From CAVTLG01 sp963735495 (GTDB lineage Bacteria > Chloroflexota > Ktedonobacteria > Ktedonobacterales > Ktedonobacteraceae): 64,000 nucleotides of DNA. Position 1 is the stretch's first letter. Every line of letters begins with the position of its first letter. The position numbers and the translations under genes are program-made. The stretch is taken from positions 1,674,001 to 1,738,000 of the forward strand of contig CAVTLG010000002.1 in the NCBI GenBank assembly GCA_963735495.1, in the 5' to 3' direction. The notes below the pieces were generated by a model, which worked only from the letters and a program-made list of their open reading frames with translations, had not been told where the DNA came from and ran no database searches. Shown piece by piece: positions 8,627-16,904 of the stretch.

Positions 8627-9862
8627 ATGACGCTCACTGATATAGGCCAATGGCCGCAGTACACCTATGTGATTCCTCATATTTATACAAAAGCAAAAGT
8701 ACGTATTATTGGGTTAGGTACGTATACTCCTGGTGGAACTATCACGAATGATTTTTTTGCTTATGTCTCGACTCGCCTCGGTAGTCCACGCCATGCGGAG
8801 GACCTGGAACGTGTGACGGGACTGACGACGCGTCATGTACGCGCGAGCACACTTGAACTGTGTCGCCAGATGGCTGGACCGGGTGCTCCTGGCTTGATCG
8901 ATGATCCTGCTGCGCCGCGCGAAGAGTCGCTGGTCGATATGGCCGTGATTGCGGCGCAGCGTGCGTTAGCGAGTGCAGGTCGCTCTGCTGCCGAGATTGA
9001 TACCGTCATTGGTGCCTCTTCCTCAGATAATGATGCCTTTCCCACTGTTGCTGGTCTGGTGCAGTTGCGTCTGGGTCTGGGACCTGTACGTTCAACAATG
9101 CTGAAGGGGGCTTGCGCCTGTCAGACGGAAGGCTTTCAGGTCTGCGCTGAGGTGTTGTCCGCCAGTTCTGCCCGGCTGGTCCTGATGGTGACAACTGAGG
9201 GTCTCTTGCCCAATATCATGAATGTGTTGGATTGGAAGACGAGTTCGCTCTTTGGTGAAGGTGCTTCGGCCTTCTTATTGGAGCGCTGTGACGAAGATTC
9301 CTATGTGATCAATGGTTCCGATGCCCATCAGGCGCAGTCGCTTTTCTACCAGACGCCTTTGCGCAAAGATAGTGTTGAGATGGCAGAAGTTGACATGAAA
9401 ATGAGGCAACTGTATCAAGCTGGTCAAGGTGCAGAACTCAATCAGCTCCTGTCACAATACATGGTGGGTTACACAAAAATGAACGGGAGAGAAGTTTTCC
9501 GCGAGGCTCCCCGCGCGATGGCCGAATGCATCGATGCACTATGCCGCCATGCCGATCTGAGCCACGATGAACTGAACCATATTATACCTCACCAGGCAAA
9601 TTCACGTATTACGCGTCGTATGTGTGAATTGCTTATCAACGATTATGGCTGGCCGACTACGACAATGGAGAAGCTGGTAGATAATTTTCGTTGTTATGGC
9701 AACCTGTCGAACGCCAGTATTGGTACGGCTTTGCGCGAACAGTTGCGTCGTGGACAACTTCATGATGGCGAGTGGATGGCTTTGCCCGCTGTTGGTGGTG
9801 GTATGAACTATGGCTGCTGGCTACTGCGCTACCATGCATTGAAAAATCCCGACCTGGCCTGA
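8627..9862 (+). CDS. 3-oxoacyl-ACP synthase III (FabH)-like thiolase-fold enzyme
   Basis: Decarboxylating condensing enzyme of the KAS III family, about 411 residues, longer than housekeeping FabH (about 320). The thiolase fold shows IIGLGTYTPGG at the N-terminus, the nucleophile region LKGACACQTEGF (Cys163 or Cys165), IIPHQAN (His322) and NLSNASIGTAL (Asn362), so the Cys-His-Asn triad is complete. Start ATG 8627 is preferred over ATG 8606 because ACGGAGG lies between them, 11 bases before 8627. It stands alone, not in a fab operon, so a role in a specialised acyl, polyketide or lipid pathway is as likely as fatty-acid initiation. The insertion around residues 230-300 (SLFYQTPLRKD...) is unusual. 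A -10-like TATACT lies near 8571. Confidence 0.88.
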   Translation: MTLTDIGQWPQYTYVIPHIYTKAKVRIIGLGTYTPGGTITNDFFAYVSTRLGSPRHAEDLERVTGLTTRHVRASTLELCRQMAGPGAPGLIDDPAAPREESLVDMAVIAAQRALASAGRSAAEIDTVIGASSSDNDAFPTVAGLVQLRLGLGPVRSTMLKGACACQTEGFQVCAEVLSASSARLVLMVTTEGLLPNIMNVLDWKTSSLFGEGASAFLLERCDEDSYVINGSDAHQAQSLFYQTPLRKDSVEMAEVDMKMRQLYQAGQGAELNQLLSQYMVGYTKMNGREVFREAPRAMAECIDALCRHADLSHDELNHIIPHQANSRITRRMCELLINDYGWPTTTMEKLVDNFRCYGNLSNASIGTALREQLRRGQLHDGEWMALPAVGGGMNYGCWLLRYHALKNPDLA

Positions 9863-9898
9863 CAAAAAGCTGCATTTTGCTGCATATCTTGTCGATGC

Positions 9899-10783
9899 TT
9901 AGACCAGCCCACGTTCAAAACTATAATAGGGTGCACGATCTGGTATGTACTCAACTCCATTGAAGGCATCGTGCACCAGCACGAGATCAGGTGCATAGGC
10001 GCGTATGCTATCCAGCTCCATTTCGGCTACGCGACGCCGCAAGTCATAAGCAATCAAGCTGATAGAGTCGATGGTGATACCGTCGATATAACCAACGGAG
10101 AGGGAACGCTCCTGTTGAATCCTCTGCTGTTCCACGATTGCCAGTCCATCCAGACGCTCCCAACGGCGTAAGAGATAGATTTGTTGTTGAGTTACGTATT
10201 TTTCTAACAACTCTGCTGTAATTGGATAGCCCTTAAACTCTCGATAATAGAGACCTCCTGTGAGAGGAAAAACATTGGATGCGTTTAAGTAGTCAATAAT
10301 ATGGTCGAGATCATCTAATGTCGCTAACTGTGTTCTCTCGCTAGCGGATGGTTTGGATGAGGTGATCATTGGTGGCGCTGTGTAGAGCAAGAAGGCTCCT
10401 ACTTTGCGCATTTGCATGCTTGTATAGAGTTGTATAGAAACAGTGTTGAGCGCTTCGACGGCGAGTCGTATAGCAGTGGCTCCGCGCTGCATCGCTTCTA
10501 CCATGGCAGTCTCACTGAGTGCTCGACCGATACCCTGTTGGCGATAGGCTGGATCAACGCGCAATCCTTGCAACCATGCATCGGTCTGCGTCAGCATTTG
10601 TAAGTAAACTATCCCCACTGGCTGTTCGTCTATCGTCGCGACAAAGAGCTGTCCGGCAGGATCGTTCAGCCAATCATCCCAGACGTAATCAATATAATCG
10701 CCCCAGTCCCAGGTTTTAGCACAGAATAGCAGCACCACATCCCGGTCCTCTGCCAGCGCGGAACGGATTTTGACTTGTGACAT
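9899..10783 (-). CDS. GNAT-family N-acetyltransferase
   Basis: Acetyl-CoA-dependent acyltransferase of 294 residues. The N-terminal half is a complete GNAT domain with motif A LRVDPAYRQQGIGRALSE (pyrophosphate-binding Q-x-x-G-x-G) and motif B around LYTSMQMRKVG. The second half (about 150-294) looks like a degenerate second GNAT-like fold (VFPLTGGLYYREFKGYPI), giving a tandem architecture. The start has GAAGGAGGAAG upstream. The substrate cannot be read from sequence. It converges on the KAS III gene with a short spacer, and no operon is apparent. Confidence 0.87.
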   Translation of the reverse strand: MSQVKIRSALAEDRDVVLLFCAKTWDWGDYIDYVWDDWLNDPAGQLFVATIDEQPVGIVYLQMLTQTDAWLQGLRVDPAYRQQGIGRALSETAMVEAMQRGATAIRLAVEALNTVSIQLYTSMQMRKVGAFLLYTAPPMITSSKPSASERTQLATLDDLDHIIDYLNASNVFPLTGGLYYREFKGYPITAELLEKYVTQQQIYLLRRWERLDGLAIVEQQRIQQERSLSVGYIDGITIDSISLIAYDLRRRVAEMELDSIRAYAPDLVLVHDAFNGVEYIPDRAPYYSFERGLV

Positions 10784-10902
10784 ATGTAGATCTTCCTCCT
10801 TCTTTCATCACTATAGCCAGAAACTGCATGCCTCGTCAATGCAGTCCTGCACGCGTGTTACATTTTTAGAGGAAAATCGTGCTTGAAGCAGTGGGCATGG
10901 AC

Positions 10903-10942
10903 AAAAAGGCAGACCACTCTTGAAATAGTGGCCTGCCTTTTT
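10903..10942 (-). terminator. Rho-independent terminator
   Basis: A 10-bp outer stem AAAAAGGCAG / CTGCCTTTTT and inner stem CCACT / AGTGG enclose an 8-base loop. Read leftward it ends in a T run, just after the stop of the coiled-coil gene at 10961. Confidence 0.8.
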
Positions 10943-10960
10943 GTTGATCGTAGCGCCTCT

Positions 10961-11638
10961 TTAGTGATCCTGGTTTTGTTGATCGCTACGCTTGCGTGTT
11001 TGTTTGCGACGTGTTGTAGGAGCTTCGTTTGTTGTATTATTGCTCTCTGTGTGCTGTGAGTCGTCATCATTTTGTGCAGAACTGGCAGTTTCGGTGCTAG
11101 AGTCCGTGCTCTGCTCTTCAGTGTCGAGCGATGCAGTCTGGTCTGTTGCAGGCCCTACTTCTTGCGGCTTTTCCTCGTTGGCTTGATTCTCCTGTGCTGC
11201 GTGGGCTTCAGCGTCTGACGTAACTTCTCTATGATTTTCCAAAGGCGGTAGAGTTGTCGGATCTACTATGTTGACGACAGCATCGAGTTCATAGGCCGTG
11301 CTATCGAAGATAGCAGCGAGATCGTCGGCTGACAGTGAGGTCACAGTTTCTGTGGCATCAGCCTGGTCGTTGGATTGCTCTGCCGCATGCTCGTCGTTCT
11401 GTGACTCAGCCGGTGTGTGCAGTTGAGCAAGTTTTTCTTCCAGATCTCGGACAAGTGTTTTATTGGCATCCAGGTTAGCGTGCGCTTTGGCCAGCTTTTG
11501 CTCTGCCTGGTGCAGTGCTTTTTGGGCCTCTTCTAAGCGCAACTGTAATTTCGCAGCGCGTTTGGCCAGCTTTTTGCGTTGTTTCTTGCTCTCGTCCTGC
11601 GCCGTAGTGTTTGCATCTTCCGTAAACGTTTTTGCCAT
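10961..11638 (-). CDS. Coiled-coil, acidic disordered protein of unknown function
   Basis: Unrecognised 225-residue protein. Residues about 15-75 form a Lys/Glu/Ala-rich coiled coil (KKLAKRAAKLQLRLEEAQKA and a following heptad-like stretch). Residues 76-205 are acidic and low complexity (Asp, Glu, Gln, Ser, Thr), and the last 20 are basic (TTRRKQTRKR). There is no signal peptide or membrane helix. The start ATG is preceded by GGGGAG. The charge layout, basic coil then acidic centre then basic tail, suggests a scaffold or nucleic-acid-associated protein, but that is speculation. It is monocistronic with its own terminator. Confidence 0.72.
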   Translation of the reverse strand: MAKTFTEDANTTAQDESKKQRKKLAKRAAKLQLRLEEAQKALHQAEQKLAKAHANLDANKTLVRDLEEKLAQLHTPAESQNDEHAAEQSNDQADATETVTSLSADDLAAIFDSTAYELDAVVNIVDPTTLPPLENHREVTSDAEAHAAQENQANEEKPQEVGPATDQTASLDTEEQSTDSSTETASSAQNDDDSQHTESNNTTNEAPTTRRKQTRKRSDQQNQDH

Positions 11639-11961
11639 AAGTACTCCCCTATCTGATGGCTACAATGCTGCTGTCGCAATAAAAGGTATGCGTATGCTAT
11701 GTTCACGTATTATTGCTAGCCGCTGTCTCAAGCCTGTCCGAAAACGTAGGTACGCTGCCTAAAAAGAAGAAAAAGAAATTCTCGTCCTTGCAAGAGCGGA
11801 TCAAGCTCACGCATAGCAGTGTGTGACACAACAAGCATCTGTATGGTAGACTCAATCAACTCTACTGGTGTGACTCTATTGGAGCATAAAGTGAAGCTGT
11901 CTCCTATTGCGCACCTCTATGCAGAAAGTATACAAAAATAAGGAGAAAAGATCAACCAGCG
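11639..11961. other. Intergenic spacer, divergent promoters expected
   Basis: No gene, repeat or RNA was recognised. It must hold the divergent promoters of the coiled-coil gene (leftward) and the thioesterase gene (rightward); AAGGAG near 11940 lies rather far (about 16 bases) from the thioesterase ATG. Confidence 0.4.
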
Positions 11962-12468
11962 ATGTATAGAGATGGTATTGAACTGAACTTTAACACGGAT
12001 TATCAGGACTGTTTTGCTTGTGGCCAGCGCAATCCGCATGGATTGCACATGGTTTTTCGCCTGGAGCATGCGACGGTGGTGTCCGATTTTATGCCTGGTG
12101 AAGAGCACCAGGGCTTTCCGGGTGTTGTGCATGGTGGGATCATTGCGGCTCTCCTCGATGAGGCGCTGAATCGTACCTCTCTGCTGACGGAGCACCCGGG
12201 ATGGATGATGACGGGCCGCCTGGAAGTGCGCTATCGACGCTATGTACCTTATGGTCCTCTCTTGCGTGTGCGGGCAATATTGGGTATGCAGCGTGGTCGT
12301 ATGTTGCAGGCCAGCGGTAAAGTGACGCTGGCTGAAGATGAGAACGTCGTGTTCGCGGAGGGACAGGGTTCATTTATGGCCATAACACCAGCTATGCTGG
12401 ACGAAGTGGCGAAGGATTATCCCGGCATGCGCACGTTTTTTGAACATATGGATCAGGGGATAGAGTAG
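11962..12468 (+). CDS. PaaI-family hotdog-fold thioesterase
   Basis: Acyl-CoA thioesterase-like protein of 168 residues. The N-terminal DCFACGQRNPHGLHM motif is typical of the subgroup with a Cys/Asn-rich lead segment. The hotdog core has GVVHGGIIAALLDEALN, the HGG motif with the catalytic acidic residue in the following helix, and then GRLEVRYRRYVPYG, the second conserved strand. The family hydrolyses small or aromatic acyl-CoAs and would release CoA in the cytoplasm. No partner gene adjoins it: downstream is a shared terminator and the convergent ftsH. Confidence 0.9.
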   Translation: MYRDGIELNFNTDYQDCFACGQRNPHGLHMVFRLEHATVVSDFMPGEEHQGFPGVVHGGIIAALLDEALNRTSLLTEHPGWMMTGRLEVRYRRYVPYGPLLRVRAILGMQRGRMLQASGKVTLAEDENVVFAEGQGSFMAITPAMLDEVAKDYPGMRTFFEHMDQGIE

Positions 12469-12484
12469 CAGGTTTCCTATAAAT

Positions 12485-12521
12485 AAAAGGACCCTGATGG
12501 ATAAAACCGTCAGGGTCCTTT
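12485..12521. terminator. Bidirectional terminator between thioesterase and ftsH
   Basis: A near-perfect stem AAAGGACCCTGA / TCAGGGTCCTTT with a short loop is flanked by A and T tracts, placed between the two convergent stop codons. Confidence 0.88.
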
Positions 12522-12530
12522 GTCGCTGTT

Positions 12531-14561
12531 TTACTGCATTTCAGGTGGTATGATCGGCTCATCTAGTGGGGGTGGCGTTGGTGCGATGGTCACGCCACTT
12601 TGCACTCTTTGTTGTGCGGCGGCTAGCGGTGCGCCTGTCTCCTCCATGATCGCGTGGAGCTGTTTGACATCAATAGTTTCGTGACGCCGTAGCTCCTGGG
12701 CTATGCGATCCAGTGTTGGGCGATAGGACATCAGCAATTCGATGGATTGGTTGTAGCAGGTACGCACAATGCGATCAACCTCCTCGTCGATCAGCTCGGC
12801 GGTTTCCTCGCTATAATCGGATGGTGCGCCAGTATCGCCGCCACCCGCGAAAGGATTCTCGCGTGTGCTGAACGAGATCGTCCCCAGGCGCTCACTCATG
12901 CCCCAGCGGGCAACCATCTGGCGTGCGATCTGCGTCACGCGTTGCAGGTCGTTCTCTGCACCGGTCGTCACACGATTAAACACGACTTTTTCAGCGGCTC
13001 GTCCGCCGAGCGCGGTGATGAGTCGTGTCAGCAGATACTCCTTCGAGTAATTGTAACGATCATCTAATGGCGTGTACATGGTCACACCTAACGCCTGACC
13101 ACGTGGTACAATCGTCACCTTCGTTACCGGGTCACTGCCTTCAAGCAAAAGACCGGTGAGCGCGTGTCCGCCTTCATGGTAAGCGGTAATATTCAGGTCA
13201 TCATCGCTCAGCACCAGAGGCCGTTCAGCTCCGAGCAGGATTTTATCCAGGGCTTCGTCGAAGCAGCGCTGGTTGACTGCGTCCAGATTACGACGTGCGG
13301 CCAGCAAGGCGGCTTCATTCACCAGGTTGGCGAGATCGGCCCCAACCATGCCAGTAGTAGAACGTGCGACGGCTGTCAAGTCTACATCGGGATCAAGCGG
13401 TACCTTGCGCGAATGGATCTTGAGAATAGCCAGGCGACCATTCCAGTCCGGACGGTCGACCGTGACCCGGCGATCAAACCGTCCGGGTCGCAAAAGTGCC
13501 TGGTCGAGTCCATCGGGGCGGTTTGTCGCGGCGATCACCACCACGGCCTGGCGGTTATCAAAGCCATCCATCTCTACCAGGAGCTGGTTTAATGTTTGCT
13601 CGCGCTCATCGTTTGTGTTGATACTGGAACCGCGCTGTCGGCCAACGGCATCAATTTCGTCGATAAAGATGATGCTGGGTGAAGCTTTCTTGGCCTGGTC
13701 AAACAGATCACGCACACGGCTGGCACCGACGCCAACCAGCACTTCGACAAATTCGGAACCGGACATCGAGAAGAACGGCACGCCCGCTTCGCCGGCGACT
13801 GCGCGGGCGAGCAACGTCTTGCCGGTTCCTGGAGGGCCTACCAGCAGGACACCACGGGGAATCTTGCCGCCCAGGCGCTGAAACTTTTGTGGCGTTTTAA
13901 GAAACTCAACAATCTCTTGTAGTTCATATTTTGACTCATCCACACCGGCTACATCTGCGAATGTTGTGCTCGGACGATCCTCAAGGATCAGCTTGGCGCG
14001 GCTCTTGCCGAAGCTGAAAATACCTTGCTGACCCTGTGTGGCCCTTCTGCTGAAGAAGATTACCAGTCCGATCAGGAAGACCCATGGCAAGAGGTTGATC
14101 AGGATGGTCAGCCAGAGGTTATTGTCTGGTGGAGGCGTATACGTTACGACTGCGCCGCTGTTGTTGAGCAACTGTACCACCTGCGTATCGCCTGTTGGTA
14201 GCTGATACACCTGATAATTGAGCGATCCACCAGGATTCGATTTGAGGGTACCAGTAATGTCTGTGGTGCCATTGATGCTGGCTGTCGCAACGTTTCTTTG
14301 ACTGATTTCCTGATAAAACTTGCTGTACGTGAGCTGAGTGGTTGGTGGCGTATTGCTACTACTGTTGTTTGTCGTAATGAAATTGTATATATAAACGGCA
14401 AGCATGATTCCAACTATCAGCAATAACCATTTATTGAGACTATTCGATGGTCGTTGTTGAGGGGTTTGCCCGTTATTAGGCCTACCCGTAGGGCCAGGAC
14501 GATTCGGCTGCCTGTCGTTGTTATTTTGGAGCCAGTCTTGATTACCCGGCTGTCTATCCAT
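12531..14561 (-). CDS. ftsH: ATP-dependent zinc metalloprotease FtsH
   Basis: Membrane-bound AAA+ protease, 676 residues. A Pro/Asn/Gln-rich cytoplasmic extension (1-42) precedes TM1 (about 44-62), a short extracytoplasmic domain and TM2 (about 150-170). The AAA module has Walker A GPPGTGKT (242-249), Walker B IIFIDEID (297-304) and the SRH region ATNRPDGLDQALLRPGRFDR. The protease domain has the zinc site HEGGH (462-466) and third ligand Asp538 in GAENDLQ. HEGGH replaces the commoner HEAGH but keeps both His and the Glu. FtsH degrades misfolded membrane proteins and short-lived regulators. The C-terminal 40 residues are Pro-rich and disordered. It is single-gene, converging on the thioesterase. 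Confidence 0.97.
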   Translation of the reverse strand: MDRQPGNQDWLQNNNDRQPNRPGPTGRPNNGQTPQQRPSNSLNKWLLLIVGIMLAVYIYNFITTNNSSSNTPPTTQLTYSKFYQEISQRNVATASINGTTDITGTLKSNPGGSLNYQVYQLPTGDTQVVQLLNNSGAVVTYTPPPDNNLWLTILINLLPWVFLIGLVIFFSRRATQGQQGIFSFGKSRAKLILEDRPSTTFADVAGVDESKYELQEIVEFLKTPQKFQRLGGKIPRGVLLVGPPGTGKTLLARAVAGEAGVPFFSMSGSEFVEVLVGVGASRVRDLFDQAKKASPSIIFIDEIDAVGRQRGSSINTNDEREQTLNQLLVEMDGFDNRQAVVVIAATNRPDGLDQALLRPGRFDRRVTVDRPDWNGRLAILKIHSRKVPLDPDVDLTAVARSTTGMVGADLANLVNEAALLAARRNLDAVNQRCFDEALDKILLGAERPLVLSDDDLNITAYHEGGHALTGLLLEGSDPVTKVTIVPRGQALGVTMYTPLDDRYNYSKEYLLTRLITALGGRAAEKVVFNRVTTGAENDLQRVTQIARQMVARWGMSERLGTISFSTRENPFAGGGDTGAPSDYSEETAELIDEEVDRIVRTCYNQSIELLMSYRPTLDRIAQELRRHETIDVKQLHAIMEETGAPLAAAQQRVQSGVTIAPTPPPLDEPIIPPEMQ

Positions 14562-14812
14562 TGCAAATTACCTGCTTTCTCGGCCTCCAACATGCATCAC
14601 CCGTCAAAATACGAATGCGAAAAGGAGTCTTATGGGCCATGGTATGGAACATCCCTTATTATATCTCACTGTTAGCAGAAATGCACCACCACAAAGGTGC
14701 TTATTTTTCTCTGATATGTGCATATACGTACAGTCTGAGCGCAAGTTACAGCGGCGGTTACTTTGCAGCCATGGGTTATATGTTCCCATGCTTGTAACTC
14801 TTCAGGTTGGGA
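14562..14812. other. Intergenic spacer upstream of ftsH
   Basis: No gene is supported. It holds the ftsH promoter region and leads into the repeat pair that follows. Confidence 0.4.
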
Positions 14813-14905
14813 ACGACAACCGCAAGGGCTTGTCGCTACGCGGGAGGACTCCGCTGTACCCACGACAACCGCAAGGGCTTGTCGCTACGCGGGAGGACTC
14901 CGCTG
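14813..14905. repeat. Two tandem copies of a 44-base palindromic repeat
   Basis: Two identical 44-base units (14813-14856 and 14862-14905) are separated by TACCC. Each starts with ACGACAACCGCAAGGGC and contains CGACAA...TTGTCG, which can fold back on itself, and ends in GGAGGACTCCGCTG. A partial third copy is at 16826-16858 and the core GCAAGGGCTTGTC recurs in the element at 44.4 kb, so this is an interspersed REP-like family. Confidence 0.85.
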
Positions 14906-14965
14906 GCTCCCTGGTTCGCGTGGCGGTGGAGCTTATCCCGGCTGATGGGCAGCTGACCTGAAGAG

Positions 14966-15688
14966 TTACGATTTTTCTCCAATCGTAATATAGACTTCCC
15001 AGCGACGGCTGCGTACGCGCTCTGAACGGCGCTGAAGTCCAAATTGCTCCAGGGGTATGAGGCGTCCGAAGTGTGCATCGGGTAATGTATCTGTCGTAAT
15101 ATCTGAAGCTGTATGTTGATTGTGCGCTGCTTGCGTAGCAGCGTTGCGCTGTCGCGTGGAACCAAAGAGCACGCGGGGTCCATAGACCAGGATATGCAGC
15201 AGGAGCAGGAGTGGCTGTAAGTAGCCTACAGGGAGCAGATTCGCGCCTTCGACCACGATTACACGCCCCCCTGGTCGCAAGACCCGCTCGACTTCAGCGA
15301 TGGTGTCGGGATCGTAGATGTACTCGGAGGGGAACGTGCTGACCACGCCATCAAATGAGCTGGCGGGGAAAGGCAAACGTTGAGCTGATCCCTGTATAAT
15401 CCCGGTTGTCTGCCCCACCTGGCGTCGCTTCAGCGTATCCCGTGCGGCGGCAACCATTTGTGGCGAATGCTCGACTGCCTGACAATGGTAGCCAGCCGCT
15501 AGCATGTCTGCTTGCAGATCTCCCAGTCCGCAGCCCAACTCTAACACGTCGTGTCCATGGAGACGTGGCAATACCAGGCCTTGCCAGACCCGCCATTGGC
15601 CGGCGAATGGTACTGTACTGGCAAAGCGGTAGAGATAGCGATTTTTATACAACGTTTCAAATAGCCATTTACGTAGTTGAGGTGTCAT
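14966..15688 (-). CDS. Class I SAM-dependent methyltransferase
   Basis: Rossmann-fold methyltransferase of about 240 residues. Motif I is VLELGCGLGDLQADML, the acidic residue after strand 2 is in AVEHSPQM, motif II lies around FDGVVSTFPSEYI, and motif III is VLRPGGRVIVVEG. The order is that of the UbiE/Methyltransf_11 group. A hydrophobic stretch LLPVGYLQPLLLLLHILVYG near residue 180 suggests a membrane-proximal lipid or quinone substrate, but that is inference. I start at ATG 15688 (MTPQLRKW), which has GGAAGG upstream, not at the longer open frame to 15772. It is upstream of no obvious partner; clpP lies to its right on the same strand. Confidence 0.87.
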   Translation of the reverse strand: MTPQLRKWLFETLYKNRYLYRFASTVPFAGQWRVWQGLVLPRLHGHDVLELGCGLGDLQADMLAAGYHCQAVEHSPQMVAAARDTLKRRQVGQTTGIIQGSAQRLPFPASSFDGVVSTFPSEYIYDPDTIAEVERVLRPGGRVIVVEGANLLPVGYLQPLLLLLHILVYGPRVLFGSTRQRNAATQAAHNQHTASDITTDTLPDAHFGRLIPLEQFGLQRRSERVRSRRWEVYITIGEKS

Positions 15689-15865
15689 GGTGGACTGGCC
15701 TTCCGCATACAATTTATAAGAGCCAGGTAGATCCTGCCCTGTTCTCCTCTTGCATACATAGCTGGAAAACAAGAGCTAAGCTACCTGGCCCCTATACAAT
15801 GCCTTGAATCCGCCAGGGATGAGCGATATTGCTCTGCTCACTCCTGGCGTGCAGCCAAAGATTAA

Positions 15866-16507
15866 CTAACGGTTCTGCACCTCTTCAGAGGTAAGGAGGT
15901 CGTCAATCAGACCATACTCAACAGCCTGTGGAGCTGTGAGGTAGTAGTTACGATCCGAGTCCTGCATAATGCGCTCTATCGTCTGACCGGTATGCTTGGC
16001 GAGAATATCGTACAAGTTGCGGCGTAAACGCAGAATTTCGCGTGCAGTGATCTCGATATCGGTCGCCTGGCCTTCTGCTCCACCGAGCGGCTGGTGAATC
16101 AGAATCGTCGAGTTCGGTAGTGCATAGCGCTTGCCATGCTCGCCTGCTGCCAGGAGTACCGCGCCCATGCTCATCGCCATGCCCATGCATACGGTGGAGA
16201 CATCTGGACGTAGCCACTGCATCGTGTCGTAGATGGCCAGACCTGCGTAGATGACGCCGCCAGGGCTATTGATGTACATGTTGATATCTTTGGTCGCATC
16301 CTCGCTCTGGAGGTAAAGCAACTGACCGACGACGCTGTTCGCCACCATGTCATCGATTTGTGTACCGATGAAAATGATGCGCTCCTTTAACAAACGTGAG
16401 AAAAGATCCCAGCCGACGGTACCGCGTGGTGTGGTCTCGACGACGTTAGGGATGATACCCCGTGGCTCCAGGAACTCTGCGCGATTCCCTGGTCCACTTG
16501 GGGTCAC
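15866..16507 (-). CDS. clpP: ATP-dependent Clp protease proteolytic subunit, Ser-His-Asn variant
   Basis: Barrel-forming serine peptidase that works with ClpX/ClpC-type unfoldases. From the GTG at 16507 the chain is 213 residues. The catalytic Ser113 is in MAMSMGAVLLAAG and His138 in TILIHQP. The position of the usual third residue, in the motif DRD..., reads QDSDRNYYLTAPQA, so the expected Asp is Asn187, as described for Listeria ClpP1. The oligomerisation and hydrophobic-pocket segments look normal. The 5' end is odd: a better start, ATG 16526 with AAGGAG five bases upstream, is out of frame by one base at a CCCC run (16500-16503); removing one C would give MTNFNPRDPSGPGNRAEF. The GTG protein may still be functional because the first residues are normally processed away. 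Confidence 0.92.
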   Translation of the reverse strand: MTPSGPGNRAEFLEPRGIIPNVVETTPRGTVGWDLFSRLLKERIIFIGTQIDDMVANSVVGQLLYLQSEDATKDINMYINSPGGVIYAGLAIYDTMQWLRPDVSTVCMGMAMSMGAVLLAAGEHGKRYALPNSTILIHQPLGGAEGQATDIEITAREILRLRRNLYDILAKHTGQTIERIMQDSDRNYYLTAPQAVEYGLIDDLLTSEEVQNR

Positions 16508-16526
16508 GCGGGTTAAAATTGGTCAT

Positions 16527-16904
16527 ATATGCTCCTTATTGATCTATCACGATTTTCTCTTTTTTCACGAGATAAATCGCTGGTAAAAAATGAATGTGCA
16601 GAGGAAACCCTCAAATGGGGAACGTTTACTGTTAATGATAGCACTTGCAAGATGCGAGTGCAAGAAAACTCTGCCGCGTGCGTTTTTTTTGTAGAGTGTG
16701 CCTGCTTTCCCTGGTGTAACTGATACCCTCCTGGTTCAGTAGGCTCTCTCTTCTATCCTCGCCAGTGCACTTTTTCCCGCAAAGGGTGACAGGAACCCCT
16801 GTTCTTTCAGGACCGGCCCCCTCCTACGACAACCGCAAGGGCTTGTCGCTACGCGGGACCCGGACCTACGCGTAGCGGCGGGGCTTGCCCTCGCTGCTGT
16901 CCAA
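16527..16904. other. Spacer between clpP and the helicase-loader gene
   Basis: No gene. It contains the clpP promoter region, a partial copy of the 44-base repeat (see 16826-16858) and a GC-rich end (CCTACGCGTAGCGGCGGGG). Confidence 0.4.
16826..16858. repeat. Partial copy of the 44-base palindromic repeat
   Basis: Thirty-three bases identical to the first part of the units at 14813 and 14862, beginning ACGACAACCGC and ending ACGCGGGA. Confidence 0.82.
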
